Below, in pieces: positions 26,684 through 36,756 of a DNA stretch of 64,000 bases. Made by a program: the position numbers and the translations under genes. The notes under the pieces are model-generated. The model saw nothing but the letters and a program-made list of their open reading frames with translations. It was not told the DNA's origin and did no database searches. The first letter of the stretch is position 1, and each line of letters opens with the position of its first letter. Source of the DNA: Psychrobacter fozii (lineage in GTDB: Bacteria > Pseudomonadota > Gammaproteobacteria > Pseudomonadales > Moraxellaceae); the NCBI RefSeq assembly GCF_003217155.1, contig NZ_QJSU01000001.1, forward strand, positions 186,001-250,000. Reading direction: 5' to 3'.

Positions 26684-27105
26684 TATTTAAAACTACTTAA
26701 AATTTGAGCACGTTAATGACTTAGCATGTTCAAACTGGATTGATAGCTTCGAATTTTATTAATTTCATTAGTATTCAAAAACCGCAGCGCTCATCGCTCT
26801 GCGGTTTTTTTGTGTCTATCAATTCTCAACACGCATAGAACATTGCTCTCTGTAAAGTCGCGTTAACTTATACCCCTAGCTATGTTATGCCACTTACAGC
26901 CTATTACACGCAATTACTTCAAGTGCACACTTTGCTACCTTGCTCATATATCTCATCAAAAATCATGATGTTAGGATTGTTTCAAGTCAACGTAGAAGCA
27001 TCTCATAATGACTTGGTACACGTTTTATTATAAAAAAAGCTTTTCGAAAACAAGATATTTCTACAATAACTATTAATAATTAACTCATAAAAAAGGAAGA
27101 CAACA
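26684..27105. other. Intergenic region thiolase-DUF2382 gene
   Basis: About 420 bases. After the thiolase terminator there is AT-rich non-coding DNA and presumably the promoter of the following stress-type gene. No ORF is supported. Confidence 0.5.
26777..26812 (+). terminator. Terminator after thiolase gene
   Basis: Hairpin with stem AACCGCAG/CTGCGGTT around GCGCTCATCGCT, followed by a T-run. Confidence 0.85.
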
Positions 27106-27954
27106 ATGAGCCAACTAATTCGTTTAAAAGATATTCAAGCAACTCACCAAGACCTTATCGGTGACGACTATTATGACCCAACAGGTAAAACTGCTTACGG
27201 TGTCAATGAAGAAAAAATCGGTAAAATCGAAGGCGCACTAGTAGAAGACACGACAGGCCGCATCCGTTATTTAATCGTCGATGCAGGCGGTTGGTTCAGC
27301 TCAAAAGAAGTGCTAGTACCAGCAGGTTTGGCTCGTATCATTGGAGATGACGTGTTCTTCGACAGCTTAACGCAAGCACAAGTTGAAGCGATGGAAGTAT
27401 ATGATCACGACTATCAATATAGCTATAAAGACCAGTATCAAAAAGATCGTCAGGCATTTGTCGCTGATACCGTCCCTGTTGCAGAGCGTATGGAAATTGA
27501 AGACCATGCCTATGACGCACCAAATACGCTAGAGCTACTAGAAGAACGTTTAACCGTCAATAAAGACCGTATCGTTGCAGGCTTAGTGAAAGTTGGTAAG
27601 CATATCGTGACTGAAGAACGTAACGTAGACGTAGAGCTAGAAGAAGAACATGCCAATATTCAACGTACCAATGTGGATCGTCCAACAGACCGCCGTATCG
27701 GTGAAGTGAATGGCAATGAGACCGTAGAAGTTGAGCTACAGGCTGAACGTGCTCGTGTCGGTAAAGAAACTTATGTCACTGAAGAAGTAAATGTTGGCAA
27801 AACAACTGAACGCCATACCGAAACTATCGTTGAGACCATTCAGCGCGAAGAGTTGGATGTTGACCGCGACGGTAACGTAGTCGACCGTGAAGGTAACATT
27901 ATAGACCGTGATGGCATCACTGCCGAAGATGTACGCCGTGCTCGTGGTATGTAG
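27106..27954 (+). CDS. PRC-barrel plus DUF2382 (YsnF/AvaK-type) protein
   Basis: A 282-residue cytosolic protein with an N-terminal PRC-barrel domain (about 15-90, including KIEGALVEDTTGRIRYLIVDA) and a C-terminal DUF2382 domain (about 143-250: LELLEERLTVNKDRIVAGLV, then EERNVDVELEEEHANIQRT). This architecture is found in general-stress proteins of the YsnF/AvaK type; the biochemical role is unknown. The tail has a near-repeat of D-R-D/E-G-N (VDRDGNVVDREGNIIDRDG). SD AAAAGGAAG upstream. Followed by a terminator, then by a second DUF2382 gene on the same strand. Confidence 0.85.
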   Translation: MSQLIRLKDIQATHQDLIGDDYYDPTGKTAYGVNEEKIGKIEGALVEDTTGRIRYLIVDAGGWFSSKEVLVPAGLARIIGDDVFFDSLTQAQVEAMEVYDHDYQYSYKDQYQKDRQAFVADTVPVAERMEIEDHAYDAPNTLELLEERLTVNKDRIVAGLVKVGKHIVTEERNVDVELEEEHANIQRTNVDRPTDRRIGEVNGNETVEVELQAERARVGKETYVTEEVNVGKTTERHTETIVETIQREELDVDRDGNVVDREGNIIDRDGITAEDVRRARGM

Positions 27955-28054
27955 TATGCCAAGCCATCGTATCTTTGCTAGGCTCTTGCCAAAAGTGTCT
28001 CTAAAGCAAAATACGTTAGTAATAAGCAACTAAAGATATTTACTTAATGAATTA

Positions 28055-28084
28055 AGATCAGAGCATGTCTCTGGTCTTTTTTTG
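28055..28084 (+). terminator. Terminator after first DUF2382 gene
   Basis: Hairpin GATCAGAG/CTCTGGTC with loop CATGT, one G-T pairing, followed by seven T. Confidence 0.75.
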
Positions 28085-28191
28085 CTAATGAGTTTGACAA
28101 AATTAATGATAACGTTAAATCAACCAAACTTCTTAATATTAACGCTCCATTAGCTGTATAACTATAAATACTGCCCAATTATAAGGAAATT

Positions 28192-28782
28192 ATGATGACG
28201 ATTGATAATAATAATAGATTTCACAAAGACAGTACTCATGAAGTGCAAGCACCGCTATCTAATGAGGAACGTGATATAAAAAAACTCAGCAATGGAGAGA
28301 AATCTGGCTACTTAGAGCTGTTAGAAGAACGTCCTGTCATCAACAAAGAACGTCTAGATGTAGGTAAAGTAATCGTCACCAAGCATGCACGTACCAAAAC
28401 CATTGACGTACCTATTGAGCTCGTAGAAGAGTATATTACCATTCGCACTGAATACCATAACGCGGCTAGTCAGGATCTGTTATCTGGTGATTACGATAAG
28501 CAGGACATACTGCGTCATGTTGAGCCATCACTTGATAGTAAAGCCGTCGTTACCGTCAACGGTAAGCAAATTGAAATTGGTGATGAACCTATCGAAATAG
28601 TCTTATCTCGCCAAGTAGCCACTATTACCAAAGATACTCATGTTATCCAAGAAGTCGATATCAACAAAACTACGCATAAGCATACCGATACCATCCAAGT
28701 AGAGCTGAAGCATGAAGAGTTAGATGTGACGGAAGAAGGGTTTTTAGAACATGAGTCTGAATCTGGTACTACAAACAAGTAA
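28192..28782 (+). CDS. DUF2382 domain protein
   Basis: A 196-residue cytosolic protein with one DUF2382 domain (about 40-180). YLELLEERPVINKERLDVGKV parallels the upstream protein (LELLEERLTVNKDRI), and KHTDTIQVELKHEELDV closes the domain. It lacks the PRC-barrel, so the pair looks like a duplication followed by loss or gain of the barrel. Function unknown; likely stress related by family. SD AAGGAAATT upstream of two adjacent ATG codons (28192 and 28195). Followed by a perfect terminator. Confidence 0.82.
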   Translation: MMTIDNNNRFHKDSTHEVQAPLSNEERDIKKLSNGEKSGYLELLEERPVINKERLDVGKVIVTKHARTKTIDVPIELVEEYITIRTEYHNAASQDLLSGDYDKQDILRHVEPSLDSKAVVTVNGKQIEIGDEPIEIVLSRQVATITKDTHVIQEVDINKTTHKHTDTIQVELKHEELDVTEEGFLEHESESGTTNK

Positions 28783-28811
28783 TGTCTGACCAACTTCCCA
28801 AAAATTAGAGA

Positions 28812-28842
28812 TAAAAAAAGCAACGATAACGTTGCTTTTTTT
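28812..28842 (+). terminator. Terminator after second DUF2382 gene
   Basis: Stem AAAAAAAGCAACG/CGTTGCTTTTTTT with loop ATAA, perfectly symmetric and able to work in both directions. Confidence 0.88.
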
Positions 28843-28995
28843 GACGGCTATCATTGATTCACTTTATACAAGATGATGTATTTCTGGGATACATTTATTA
28901 AAACCTTTAGCGAGCTTTATGTGCAGCAATTGAGAAAAAATTATACCAACAGTACACCGTGACAGTCATGATTGTCTTATTTTGCACTACTATGT

Positions 28996-29259
28996 CTAGT
29001 TAACGTCGCTATCTTCATCTACCGAAATAACGGTACCCTCTTCGACTTTATCTACAGACGTATCTGATGTATCGATGATTATATTATTAGGTTCAGCAGG
29101 TTCGGCAGACATCGGTATTGTTTCTTCAGTATCAGCACCATGCGCCATGTCGACATCTGTCTCTGACTGTTGCTGACAGGCACTGATAGATAGAACACCT
29201 GCAAGCAGTGCGGTTAACACGACTGACCCACGTAACCGTTTTAATAACTCCACACTCAT
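28996..29259 (-). CDS. Small acidic predicted lipoprotein
   Basis: 87 residues from the ATG at 29259, which has GGGAGTG 6 bases upstream; an in-frame start 10 codons earlier is less likely. Positively charged N-terminus, hydrophobic stretch and lipobox SISAC (Cys28), then a strongly acidic, low-complexity mature part (QQQSETDVDMAHGADTEE and onwards) with no domain. Probably an envelope lipoprotein of unknown role. Convergent with the DUF2382 genes. Confidence 0.65.
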   Translation of the reverse strand: MSVELLKRLRGSVVLTALLAGVLSISACQQQSETDVDMAHGADTEETIPMSAEPAEPNNIIIDTSDTSVDKVEEGTVISVDEDSDVN

Positions 29260-29401
29260 AACACACTCCCAAATAAACATGTTAAACACTATAGCCTTTC
29301 GATAAATTTACGCCTATGCCGAATTTGTAAGCAATCAATACAGCATAACTGAGAATTTTAACAGAGTCAGCTTTACTATCGAAAAATTATAGAATGATAC
29401 T

Positions 29402-29573
29402 AGGGCATATCCTCAATTCAAACGATAGTCATCTAACTGGGCTAAAAATGGCTAAATCTTGCCAAACAGCGTCAAATAGTTGGTCAATATCTCGATATTA
29501 TCTACACTATTTTTCTCGTTTAACGGCGATTTATCACATTTTTATCTCCATTTCTGAAATGAGGACACACCCT
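29402..29573 (-). mobile_element. MITE-like element, copy 2 (172 bp)
   Basis: Same length as the copy at 22221-22392 and in the opposite orientation. Its ends AGGGCATATCCTCAATTCA and TGAAATGAGGACACACCCT are complementary at 15 of 19 positions. The interior TGGCTAAATCTTGCCAAACA aligns with the reverse complement of copy 1. Flanks are CT|AGGG...CCCT|AG, giving TA (or CTAG) at both sides. The larger divergence of its ends suggests it is older or from a related subfamily. Confidence 0.8.
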
Positions 29574-29583
29574 AGCGACTACG

Positions 29584-29616
29584 AAAAAGCCCCTATCCGC
29601 TTCAGATAAGGGCCTT
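29584..29616 (-). terminator. Terminator after secA
   Basis: Stem GCCCCTATC/GATAAGGGC (one mismatch), preceded on the plus strand by AAAAA, which is read as a U-run on the minus strand. Confidence 0.75.
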
Positions 29617-29691
29617 TCATAATACGCGACTAATACATCACTACTAATGCTCAAATACCCATGTTTGATATGTATTTATGGATAATCGAAA

Positions 29692-32493
29692 CTATATTTT
29701 CCCATGACATTGTTTGTACTTGAGGCCTGAACCACAAGGACAAAGTGCATTACGACTGATATTCGAGCCAGCATATGGATTTGGTTCACTATCACCTGCT
29801 ATAGCACCGCTCACACCAGCTGCTGCAACACCGCCACCTATAGTACTACTTTGGGCTTGCGCCTGACCAGCAACTCTATTTTCGTTACTGTCTCCGTTGC
29901 TATCTAGGTTATCAACACCATCATGCTCGAACTGCATTTGCATATGGGCGGCATTTTCACGTTGCTGAATCTCTAACGCTTCTAACTCTTCTTTGGTTGG
30001 AATATGTACACGTGATAAATCTTGTACGGTCTCAGACTTAATAGCACCAAGCATCATTTGGAATAACTCAAACGATTCACGCTTATATTCTTGCTCAGGG
30101 TTTTTCTGTGCATAGCCACGTAGATGAATACCTTTACGGAGCTGATCCATCTGTGTCAAATGCTCTTTCCAGTGTTTATCTAAACTCTGTAGCATAAAGT
30201 GGCGCTCAAGCTGAGCAGCGTCTTGTTCACCCATCTGATCGCGACGACCATGATAACGCTCTAACGCTGTTTGGACGATTTTTTCACGCAGGCCTTCTTC
30301 ATCTAAGCGGCGATCTTCATCAAGCCAATCATTAATCGGCATTGAGATTTTGAATTCGTCTTCTAGCTCATCTTCAAGACCGTCGACATTCCATTGGTCA
30401 TCGATAGATCCCGGTGGAATAAACTGGTTTATCATTGCGTTGTAGACTTCACGATGCATCACTTCAAGAGCATCGAGCAAATCCATCTCTGCCAATAAAT
30501 CATCACGCTGACCATAGATAACTTTACGCTGCTCATTGGCAACATCATCATATTTCAGCAAGTTTTTACGGGCATCAAAATCGCGGCTTTCTACTTTACC
30601 CTGCGCGTTCTCAATTGATTTGGATACCATTTTATGTTCGATGGCTTCGTCTTCTTTGAGACCCATCGCACGCATCATATTGACCACGCGATCGCCTGCG
30701 AAGATACGCATGAGATCATCTTCTAATGACAAGAAGAAGCGCGACATACCAGGATCGCCTTGACGACCAGCACGGCCACGTAGCTGATTATCAATACGGC
30801 GTGATTCATGACGTTCAGAACCAATGATATGCAAACCACCCGCTGCTACCACTTGGTCATGCTTAACTTGCCACTGGGCTTTTAGGCGCTGCATTTCTTC
30901 AGGACTGACAGAATCAATATCTTCAATAAATGACTGCCAGTTACCACCAAGGATAATATCGGTACCACGGCCTGCCATGTTGGTCGCGATGGTGACAGAT
31001 TTTGGGCTACCTGCCTGTGCGATAATCTCAGCTTCACGCTCATGCTGCTTGGCATTCAAGACGTTATGCTTGACGTTTTCTTGATCCAATAAATAAGACA
31101 ATTCTTCACTGGCTTCAATCGTCGCCGTACCAACCAATACTGGCGCGCCTTTGGCTTGAATCTCTTTGATTTCGCGGATGATGCCTTTGTATTTCCCTAA
31201 CTTGGTTAAGAAAATCTGATCATCCATATCAATACGAGCAATCGGCTCATGCGTTGGAATGACGATGACATCTAAATCATACGTAGACTTAAATTCTGCC
31301 GCTTCGGTATCAGCCGTACCAGTCATGCCTGATAGCTTTTCATACAGACGGAAATAGTTCTGGAATGTAGTGGTCGCAAGCGTTTGGTTTTCTGCTTGAA
31401 TTTCAGCATTTTCTTTGGCTTCTACTGCTTGATGCAGACCTTCTGACCAGCGACGACCAGGCATCGTACGACCAGTATTTTCATCAACGATGACCACTTC
31501 GCCTTCATCAACGATGTAATGAACATTTTTGACAAACACATGATGGGCACGAATAGCTGCTTGTACGTGAGCCAATAGTGGCAAACGACTTGGGCTATAC
31601 AAGCTTTCATTTTCACCAAGCTCACCGACTTCTATTAAGAAGCGCTCGATTTTTTCATAGCCTTTTTCGCTAATCTCAATCTGACGGTTCTTTTCATCAA
31701 TCCAGAAATCTTCTTCTTCGTTATTCTTATTGGCTTCTTCATCTTTTGAACGAATAAGTACCGGAATAATCGTATTAATTAGCGCATACATACGTGATGA
31801 ATCTTCGGCTTGGCCTGAAATAATCAACGGCGTACGTGCTTCATCAATTAAGATAGAATCAATTTCATCAATAATACAGAAGTTTAGCGCGCGCTGTTTT
31901 TTCTCTTCTAACTTAAATACCATGTTATCGCGTAGGTAATCAAAACCGTATTCGTTATTGGTACCATAAGTAATATCAGCTTGGTAAGCGGCGATTTTTT
32001 CTTGTGGCGGCTGCTGCGAATAAATAACGCCAACCGTCATACCCAAAAATCCGAACAACGGACGGTTTAATTCAGCATCACGCGCAGCCAAGTAATCATT
32101 GACCGTGACCAGATGTACGCCTTTACCACTGATCGCATTTAGGTACATAGCCAAGGTACCCATCAAGGTTTTACCTTCACCGGTCTTCATCTCAGCGATT
32201 TTGCCTTCGTGCAAGGTGATACCACCGATCAGCTGCACATCATAGTGGCGCATACCATTGACACGTAGTGATGCTTCGCGGCAGACGGCAAAAGCTTCTG
32301 GCAATAATGCATCTAAGCTCTCACCATTTTGATGACGTGCTTTAAACTCTGCGGTTTTTTGCTGTAATTGCTCATCAGACAGGGCTTGTATTTCGGCCTC
32401 TCGTGCGTTGATTTTGCTGACCACTTTACGCATGCGTTTTAATTCACGCTCGTTTTTAGTGCCAACGACACTGCCTATAATCTTTGATAACAT
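29692..32493 (-). CDS. secA: Protein translocase ATPase SecA
   Basis: Motor ATPase of the Sec pathway, driving unfolded preproteins through SecYEG. 933 residues (E. coli 901). Walker [10 protein letters not shown] is near residue 105, the DEAD-like box is [20 protein letters not shown], and the region [18 protein letters not shown] is helicase motif V. The preprotein cross-linking and helical scaffold domains follow, and the C-terminal zinc-binding SecB/lipid-interaction motif is [15 protein letters not shown] Gly/Ala/Ser-rich linker (about 865-905) precedes it. Divergent from mutS across a 588-base gap. It has its own terminator. Confidence 0.98.
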   Translation of the reverse strand: MLSKIIGSVVGTKNERELKRMRKVVSKINAREAEIQALSDEQLQQKTAEFKARHQNGESLDALLPEAFAVCREASLRVNGMRHYDVQLIGGITLHEGKIAEMKTGEGKTLMGTLAMYLNAISGKGVHLVTVNDYLAARDAELNRPLFGFLGMTVGVIYSQQPPQEKIAAYQADITYGTNNEYGFDYLRDNMVFKLEEKKQRALNFCIIDEIDSILIDEARTPLIISGQAEDSSRMYALINTIIPVLIRSKDEEANKNNEEEDFWIDEKNRQIEISEKGYEKIERFLIEVGELGENESLYSPSRLPLLAHVQAAIRAHHVFVKNVHYIVDEGEVVIVDENTGRTMPGRRWSEGLHQAVEAKENAEIQAENQTLATTTFQNYFRLYEKLSGMTGTADTEAAEFKSTYDLDVIVIPTHEPIARIDMDDQIFLTKLGKYKGIIREIKEIQAKGAPVLVGTATIEASEELSYLLDQENVKHNVLNAKQHEREAEIIAQAGSPKSVTIATNMAGRGTDIILGGNWQSFIEDIDSVSPEEMQRLKAQWQVKHDQVVAAGGLHIIGSERHESRRIDNQLRGRAGRQGDPGMSRFFLSLEDDLMRIFAGDRVVNMMRAMGLKEDEAIEHKMVSKSIENAQGKVESRDFDARKNLLKYDDVANEQRKVIYGQRDDLLAEMDLLDALEVMHREVYNAMINQFIPPGSIDDQWNVDGLEDELEDEFKISMPINDWLDEDRRLDEEGLREKIVQTALERYHGRRDQMGEQDAAQLERHFMLQSLDKHWKEHLTQMDQLRKGIHLRGYAQKNPEQEYKRESFELFQMMLGAIKSETVQDLSRVHIPTKEELEALEIQQRENAAHMQMQFEHDGVDNLDSNGDSNENRVAGQAQAQSSTIGGGVAAAGVSGAIAGDSEPNPYAGSNISRNALCPCGSGLKYKQCHGKI

Positions 32494-33081
32494 AATTTTT
32501 TGACCTATGGAAATATTCGATAATTAGTGCGCATTAGCCAACGCTTAGCTCGCTGCTTTGTCATTATCCGGCTAACTATAGTCAAAGTAGTCTAAAACAG
32601 CTACAAGGCAGCCGACTGCAGATAGTACAAGTCGTACATCTAAGGAGGGTAATGCCATAGCTATTTAGTAGTTCTCTGACTATACCACTCAATGAAGTAT
32701 CGCCTAATGAAGTATTGCCCAATTAAGTGTGACGCCATTATATATGGTTATGGTGCTGATGGATACAAGGGCAACGAGTAGATATTTGCCAACATAAAAG
32801 CTCAGTAGGACGTGTTAAAATGATGGTTACACATTCAAATCTGTTAAATTTAATAGGGTGTAATTCACCCGTTATGACCCATCGTAAACAAAGGTTTTTA
32901 GTACGATTCAACCAAAATTATAAGAACTCTTCATCTAATACTTTTTTCATTTATTCTTTGATTCAATACCTAGATTTAATATTTAACCCTGCTTATCCAA
33001 TGCCCATTTACTGAAAATCATCAATAAAAATTCATTTAATGTTTAAGCACCATTTGTATTTAAAACTATAAGAGACTCTGC
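32494..33081. other. secA-mutS divergent intergenic region
   Basis: About 590 bases containing copy C of the ~108-bp repeat (32577-32684). A 64-codon frame at 32820-33014 has a hydrophobic-aromatic, AT-driven composition and only a weak AGGAC upstream; I do not call it a gene. Promoters of secA and mutS should be here. Confidence 0.5.
32577..32684 (+). repeat. Copy C of the ~108-bp TATAGTC-ended intergenic repeat
   Basis: 108 bp starting TATAGTC and ending GACTATA. Read in the opposite direction to copy B, it aligns over the whole length with matched landmarks: TACAAGG, CCGA.TGCA, A.GTAC or TATAC, ACAT, TAAGGAGG against TTAGCGAGG. More diverged than copies A and B from each other, so a separate subfamily. 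Confidence 0.6.
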
Positions 33082-36000
33082 ATGACCGTTAAACCATCCG
33101 CTCAAAACTCTAATACCTCAAAACCTAACCCATCAATAGATGCCGCGTCAAAAAGAGTTAGCGCTCAACACAGCTCTGAGCCATTATCTGCTGACCATTT
33201 AATGATAGGCGATAGCGTTTATCATTTAGCCGATCATACGCCGATGATGGTGCAATATCTAACCATGAAAGCCAACTATCCACAAGCGCTGCTGCTATAC
33301 CGGATGGGTGATTTTTATGAGCTGTTCTTCGACGATGCCAAGCGCGCAGCACACATATTGGACATCACGCTCACTCGCCGTGGTACGGATAAAGCGGGCA
33401 ACACAATTGCCATGGCAGGTGTCCCGTTCCATGCTGCCGATAGCTATATGGCACGATTAATCGCTGCTGGGCAGACAGTTGTCGTCTGTGAACAAATTGA
33501 CGAATCAACCACTAGCAATGTTAGCAATAATACCCCTGCGATGGGCGATAAGCAGAAGAAAGATAAAAGTAAATCTGGTGCTGGTATCATGCGCCGCGAA
33601 GTGGTCAAAACTCTGACAGCAGGAACCATTACTGATGATGCATTAATTGCGCCAAATCATACGCCTACAGTCGTCGCCATTGATATTGCCATCCCTAAGG
33701 CAAATAGCAAACAGCCTCTACAAGCAGCTATTAGCCAGATGGATTTGGCTGCTGGGACATTGACCACACAAACGCTAATCGCAGATAACGACGATATTGA
33801 AGGTTTGCAAACTCAAATGCTGACGGTACTCGCACGCTTTGCGCCCAGTGAATGCATCATTAGTGAAGCACTCAGCGATAGTGTTGGCGATACTGATGCA
33901 GCGTGGATACTGTGGTTACGTCAAAATCTTGACTGCCCTATTATAGAAGTCGCTGCCAATGACTTTCATCCTGAGCATGCCAGCTCGACCCTATGTCAGC
34001 AATTTGAGGTTCAACGTCTCGATGGATTGGGTATTAGCAATGCACCACTTAGCCAATCTAGCTGTGCAGCACTTATTCACTATGCACGGCAAACGCAGCA
34101 ACGCCACGTACCGCAAGTCAATCAGCTAATCGTCGAATATAGCGACGACTATCTGATTATCGATGCCAATAGCCAACAGAATCTTGAGCTATTCACCCCT
34201 GTGAGTAGTAATGGAACTTCGTTGATATCCGTATTAAATCATTGCCAGACTCCAATGGGTAGACGGTTGCTAGTACAACAAATGAAGCGCCCACTCCGTC
34301 AACATACACGTATCAACTTACGCTTGGATGCAATAACCAGTCTCTTAAATACAGAAAACTCGCCAGACAGCTCTGAGCAAGCATTAGCAAATAACGAAAC
34401 AGAGAATACACTGGTCACGAGCATACGCGAGACGCTACATGCCATCGGTGATGTTGAGCGAATCAGTAGTCGCATCGGTCTGATGAGCGCTAAGCCCCGC
34501 GACTTGCGTAAACTTGCCGAAGGTATCGCAAGTAGCAATCAACTGACAACCTTACTCAATGAATCAGGCATTAGCCATGAGAATGCTGGTCTATTACCTA
34601 TGCTTATGCAGCAATTGCCAGCCCAGTTACCTGCCATACAATCTGTGGCCGAGCTGATAGAGCGAGCCATTGTCATAGAGCCACCTGCCCATATTCGGGA
34701 TGGTGGCATGCTTGCTGCTGGCTATGATGAAGAGTTTGATCGCCTGACTCATTTACATGACAACATCCAAGTAACTTTGGATGAAATGGTCGAGCGCGCA
34801 CGTCAAGACAGTCAACTACCCAGTCTAAAAGTTGGCTTTAATAAAGTCAGCGGCTTTTATTTCGAGTTGCCCAAAATGCAGGCGAAAAATGCACCAGCGC
34901 ACTTTATCCGTCGGCAAACACTCAAAAGTAGCGAGCGTTTTATCACGGATGAGCTAAAAGAGGTCGAGACAGAATATCTGAGCGCGCAAACATTGGCATT
35001 AACTCGGGAAAAACAGTTGTATCAAGAGCTATTAACCGTCTTGAGCAGTCATTTAGCCGAACTGCAACAGCTTAGCGCCGCCATCGCACAGATAGATGTG
35101 CTGAGTAATTGGGCACAGCTCGCTTTGAATTATAACTGGCAGCGTCCAGTGATGAGTAACGATTCAGAACACCATATAAATACTCGCAATCAAACTAGCC
35201 TCAATATTAAACAAGGCCGCCATGTCGTCGTTGAAGCAGCCTTACAGACAACAAATAGCGTTACTCAAAGTAAGGCGAAACACCCTACCCAGTTCGTTGC
35301 CAATGATTGTATTCTTGGTCAAACAGTAGGCAGCAATGAAAACCCTGAGCGACTACTAATGATTACTGGCCCTAATATGGGTGGCAAATCGACTTATATG
35401 CGCCAAACTGCGCTGATTGTGTTACTCGCTCATTGCGGCAGCTTCGTCCCAGCAGCGAGTGCTCATATCGGTGATATCGATCGTATTTTTACCCGTATTG
35501 GCTCGGCTGATGATTTGGCAGGCGGTAAGTCGACCTTTATGGTGGAGATGATTGAAACCGCTAATATTCTCAATCAGGCGACGGATAAGTCATTGGTACT
35601 GATGGACGAAGTCGGACGCGGTACTGCCACCACAGATGGGCTCGCCATTGCCCACGCCTGTGTCAATCGATTGGTAGAAATTGGCTGCCTGACCTTATTT
35701 GCCACTCATTACTTTGAGCTAACGCAATTAGCCGAAGACTTAGTAAAGAATGGCGAAACTCATCACGCTAGCATTCGTAACGTCCACGTCGCTGCTAGTG
35801 AGATCGATGGTCAGTTGCTACTACTGCATCAAATCCGCGACGGTGCAGCAAGCTCTAGCTTCGGGCTACATGTAGCAAAGATGGCTGGTATCCCCACTCA
35901 AGTGCTCAATGACGCCAAACGCTACTTATTAGATAACTTACAGGTAGATAATGTAACGTTAGATAATCTAAAAGCGGAAAACGAACAACCTATTGATGAT

Positions 36001-36231
36001 AAAAATGACTTAGCTAAGTCAGTAAAGGATAAACGTGAACAGCATTACAATAGTATTGACAGCGCTGAAGTCAACAAGGTAGACATACAAACTAAAAGCA
36101 TGGAAGTTATTCCCCAACAAAATCAGTTGTTTAGCTTGCAAGATGAACTGCACGCCATTGATCCTGATAGCCTGACACCCAAGCAAGCTCATGATTTACT
36201 TTATCATCTAAAGAAAATCATTAGTCATTAA
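33082..36231 (+). CDS. mutS: DNA mismatch repair protein MutS, extended
   Basis: Recognises mismatches and recruits MutL. 1049 residues, clearly longer than the typical 850-880. The N-terminal mismatch-binding domain begins near residue 52, with the Phe-x-Glu motif in [13 protein letters not shown]. The ATPase domain has Walker [28 protein letters not shown] and [10 protein letters not shown]. The extra length comes from a Ser/Asn-rich N-terminal extension (1-50), a Lys/Ser insert near 150-165 ([18 protein letters not shown]), smaller loops, and a polar C-terminal segment (about 955-1020) before the final [17 protein letters not shown]. Core motifs are intact, so it should be active. Divergent from secA. 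Confidence 0.97.
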   Translation: MTVKPSAQNSNTSKPNPSIDAASKRVSAQHSSEPLSADHLMIGDSVYHLADHTPMMVQYLTMKANYPQALLLYRMGDFYELFFDDAKRAAHILDITLTRRGTDKAGNTIAMAGVPFHAADSYMARLIAAGQTVVVCEQIDESTTSNVSNNTPAMGDKQKKDKSKSGAGIMRREVVKTLTAGTITDDALIAPNHTPTVVAIDIAIPKANSKQPLQAAISQMDLAAGTLTTQTLIADNDDIEGLQTQMLTVLARFAPSECIISEALSDSVGDTDAAWILWLRQNLDCPIIEVAANDFHPEHASSTLCQQFEVQRLDGLGISNAPLSQSSCAALIHYARQTQQRHVPQVNQLIVEYSDDYLIIDANSQQNLELFTPVSSNGTSLISVLNHCQTPMGRRLLVQQMKRPLRQHTRINLRLDAITSLLNTENSPDSSEQALANNETENTLVTSIRETLHAIGDVERISSRIGLMSAKPRDLRKLAEGIASSNQLTTLLNESGISHENAGLLPMLMQQLPAQLPAIQSVAELIERAIVIEPPAHIRDGGMLAAGYDEEFDRLTHLHDNIQVTLDEMVERARQDSQLPSLKVGFNKVSGFYFELPKMQAKNAPAHFIRRQTLKSSERFITDELKEVETEYLSAQTLALTREKQLYQELLTVLSSHLAELQQLSAAIAQIDVLSNWAQLALNYNWQRPVMSNDSEHHINTRNQTSLNIKQGRHVVVEAALQTTNSVTQSKAKHPTQFVANDCILGQTVGSNENPERLLMITGPNMGGKSTYMRQTALIVLLAHCGSFVPAASAHIGDIDRIFTRIGSADDLAGGKSTFMVEMIETANILNQATDKSLVLMDEVGRGTATTDGLAIAHACVNRLVEIGCLTLFATHYFELTQLAEDLVKNGETHHASIRNVHVAASEIDGQLLLLHQIRDGAASSSFGLHVAKMAGIPTQVLNDAKRYLLDNLQVDNVTLDNLKAENEQPIDDKNDLAKSVKDKREQHYNSIDSAEVNKVDIQTKSMEVIPQQNQLFSLQDELHAIDPDSLTPKQAHDLLYHLKKIISH

Positions 36232-36323
36232 AGGGAATTGTCAATTAGTCATAAAGACGTTAAAATACGCTTTATTTTAATCTATTCTATTTAGCCCTAA
36301 GCCAATAACAGGTAGACATTACT

Positions 36324-36647
36324 ATGACCTTTGTCGTTACAGATAACTGCATCCTTTGCAAATACACCGACTGTGTAGAAGTCTGTCCTGTGGACTGCTT
36401 TTATGAAGGTCCAAACTTCCTCGTCATCGACCCTGATGAGTGCATCGACTGCGCGCTATGCGAGCCTGAATGTCCTGCCAATGCCATTTTTTCAGAAGAT
36501 GAAGTCCCAAAAAGCCAAGAGATGTTCACCCAGCTTAACGAAGAGTTGGCGCAAAAGTGGCCTAATATCACTGAGATGAAAGATCAGCTGCCAGAAGCAG
36601 CAAAGTGGGATGGTGTGGAAGGTAAGATTCAGTATTTAGAGAAGTAG
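36324..36647 (+). CDS. fdxA: 7Fe ferredoxin FdxA
   Basis: Soluble electron carrier of the Azotobacter-type [3Fe-4S][4Fe-4S] ferredoxin family. 107 residues, full length. First cluster site [19 protein letters not shown], second site [17 protein letters not shown]. The C-terminal part ([17 protein letters not shown]) matches the FdxA tail. It lies 92 bases after mutS on the same strand, an order conserved in Pseudomonas and Acinetobacter, and may be co-transcribed. SD AGGTAG upstream. Confidence 0.96.
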   Translation: MTFVVTDNCILCKYTDCVEVCPVDCFYEGPNFLVIDPDECIDCALCEPECPANAIFSEDEVPKSQEMFTQLNEELAQKWPNITEMKDQLPEAAKWDGVEGKIQYLEK

Positions 36648-36685
36648 TTGATTCTTTAAAACAGCTCCAAGTCATATCTTGAGAC

Positions 36686-36728
36686 ACAAAAAACCACCTA
36701 ATGGTGATACGCTATTAGGTGGTTTTTC
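36686..36728. terminator. Bidirectional terminator between fdxA and glycan locus
   Basis: Long stem AAAACCACCTAAT/ATTAGGTGGTTTT with A-run and T-run. It ends both fdxA (+) and the minus-strand glycan cluster. Confidence 0.92.
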
Positions 36729-36756
36729 ATATAGAAACTGACAAACTTGCTAATAC

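Larger units (their letters stand above)
29260..29691. other. Intergenic region with second MITE-like element
   Basis: About 430 bases. It holds the 172-bp MITE-like copy 2 (29402-29573) and directly beside it the secA terminator (29584-29616). A 71-codon plus-strand frame falling on the MITE is a shadow with no SD. Confidence 0.6.

Noticed and set aside
29394..29609. 71-codon plus-strand frame over the second MITE-like element
   Set aside because: Falls entirely on a non-coding repeat and runs into the secA terminator.
32820..33014. 64-codon plus-strand frame between secA and mutS
   Set aside because: Weak SD, AT-driven composition, no recognisable product, lies in the promoter region of mutS.
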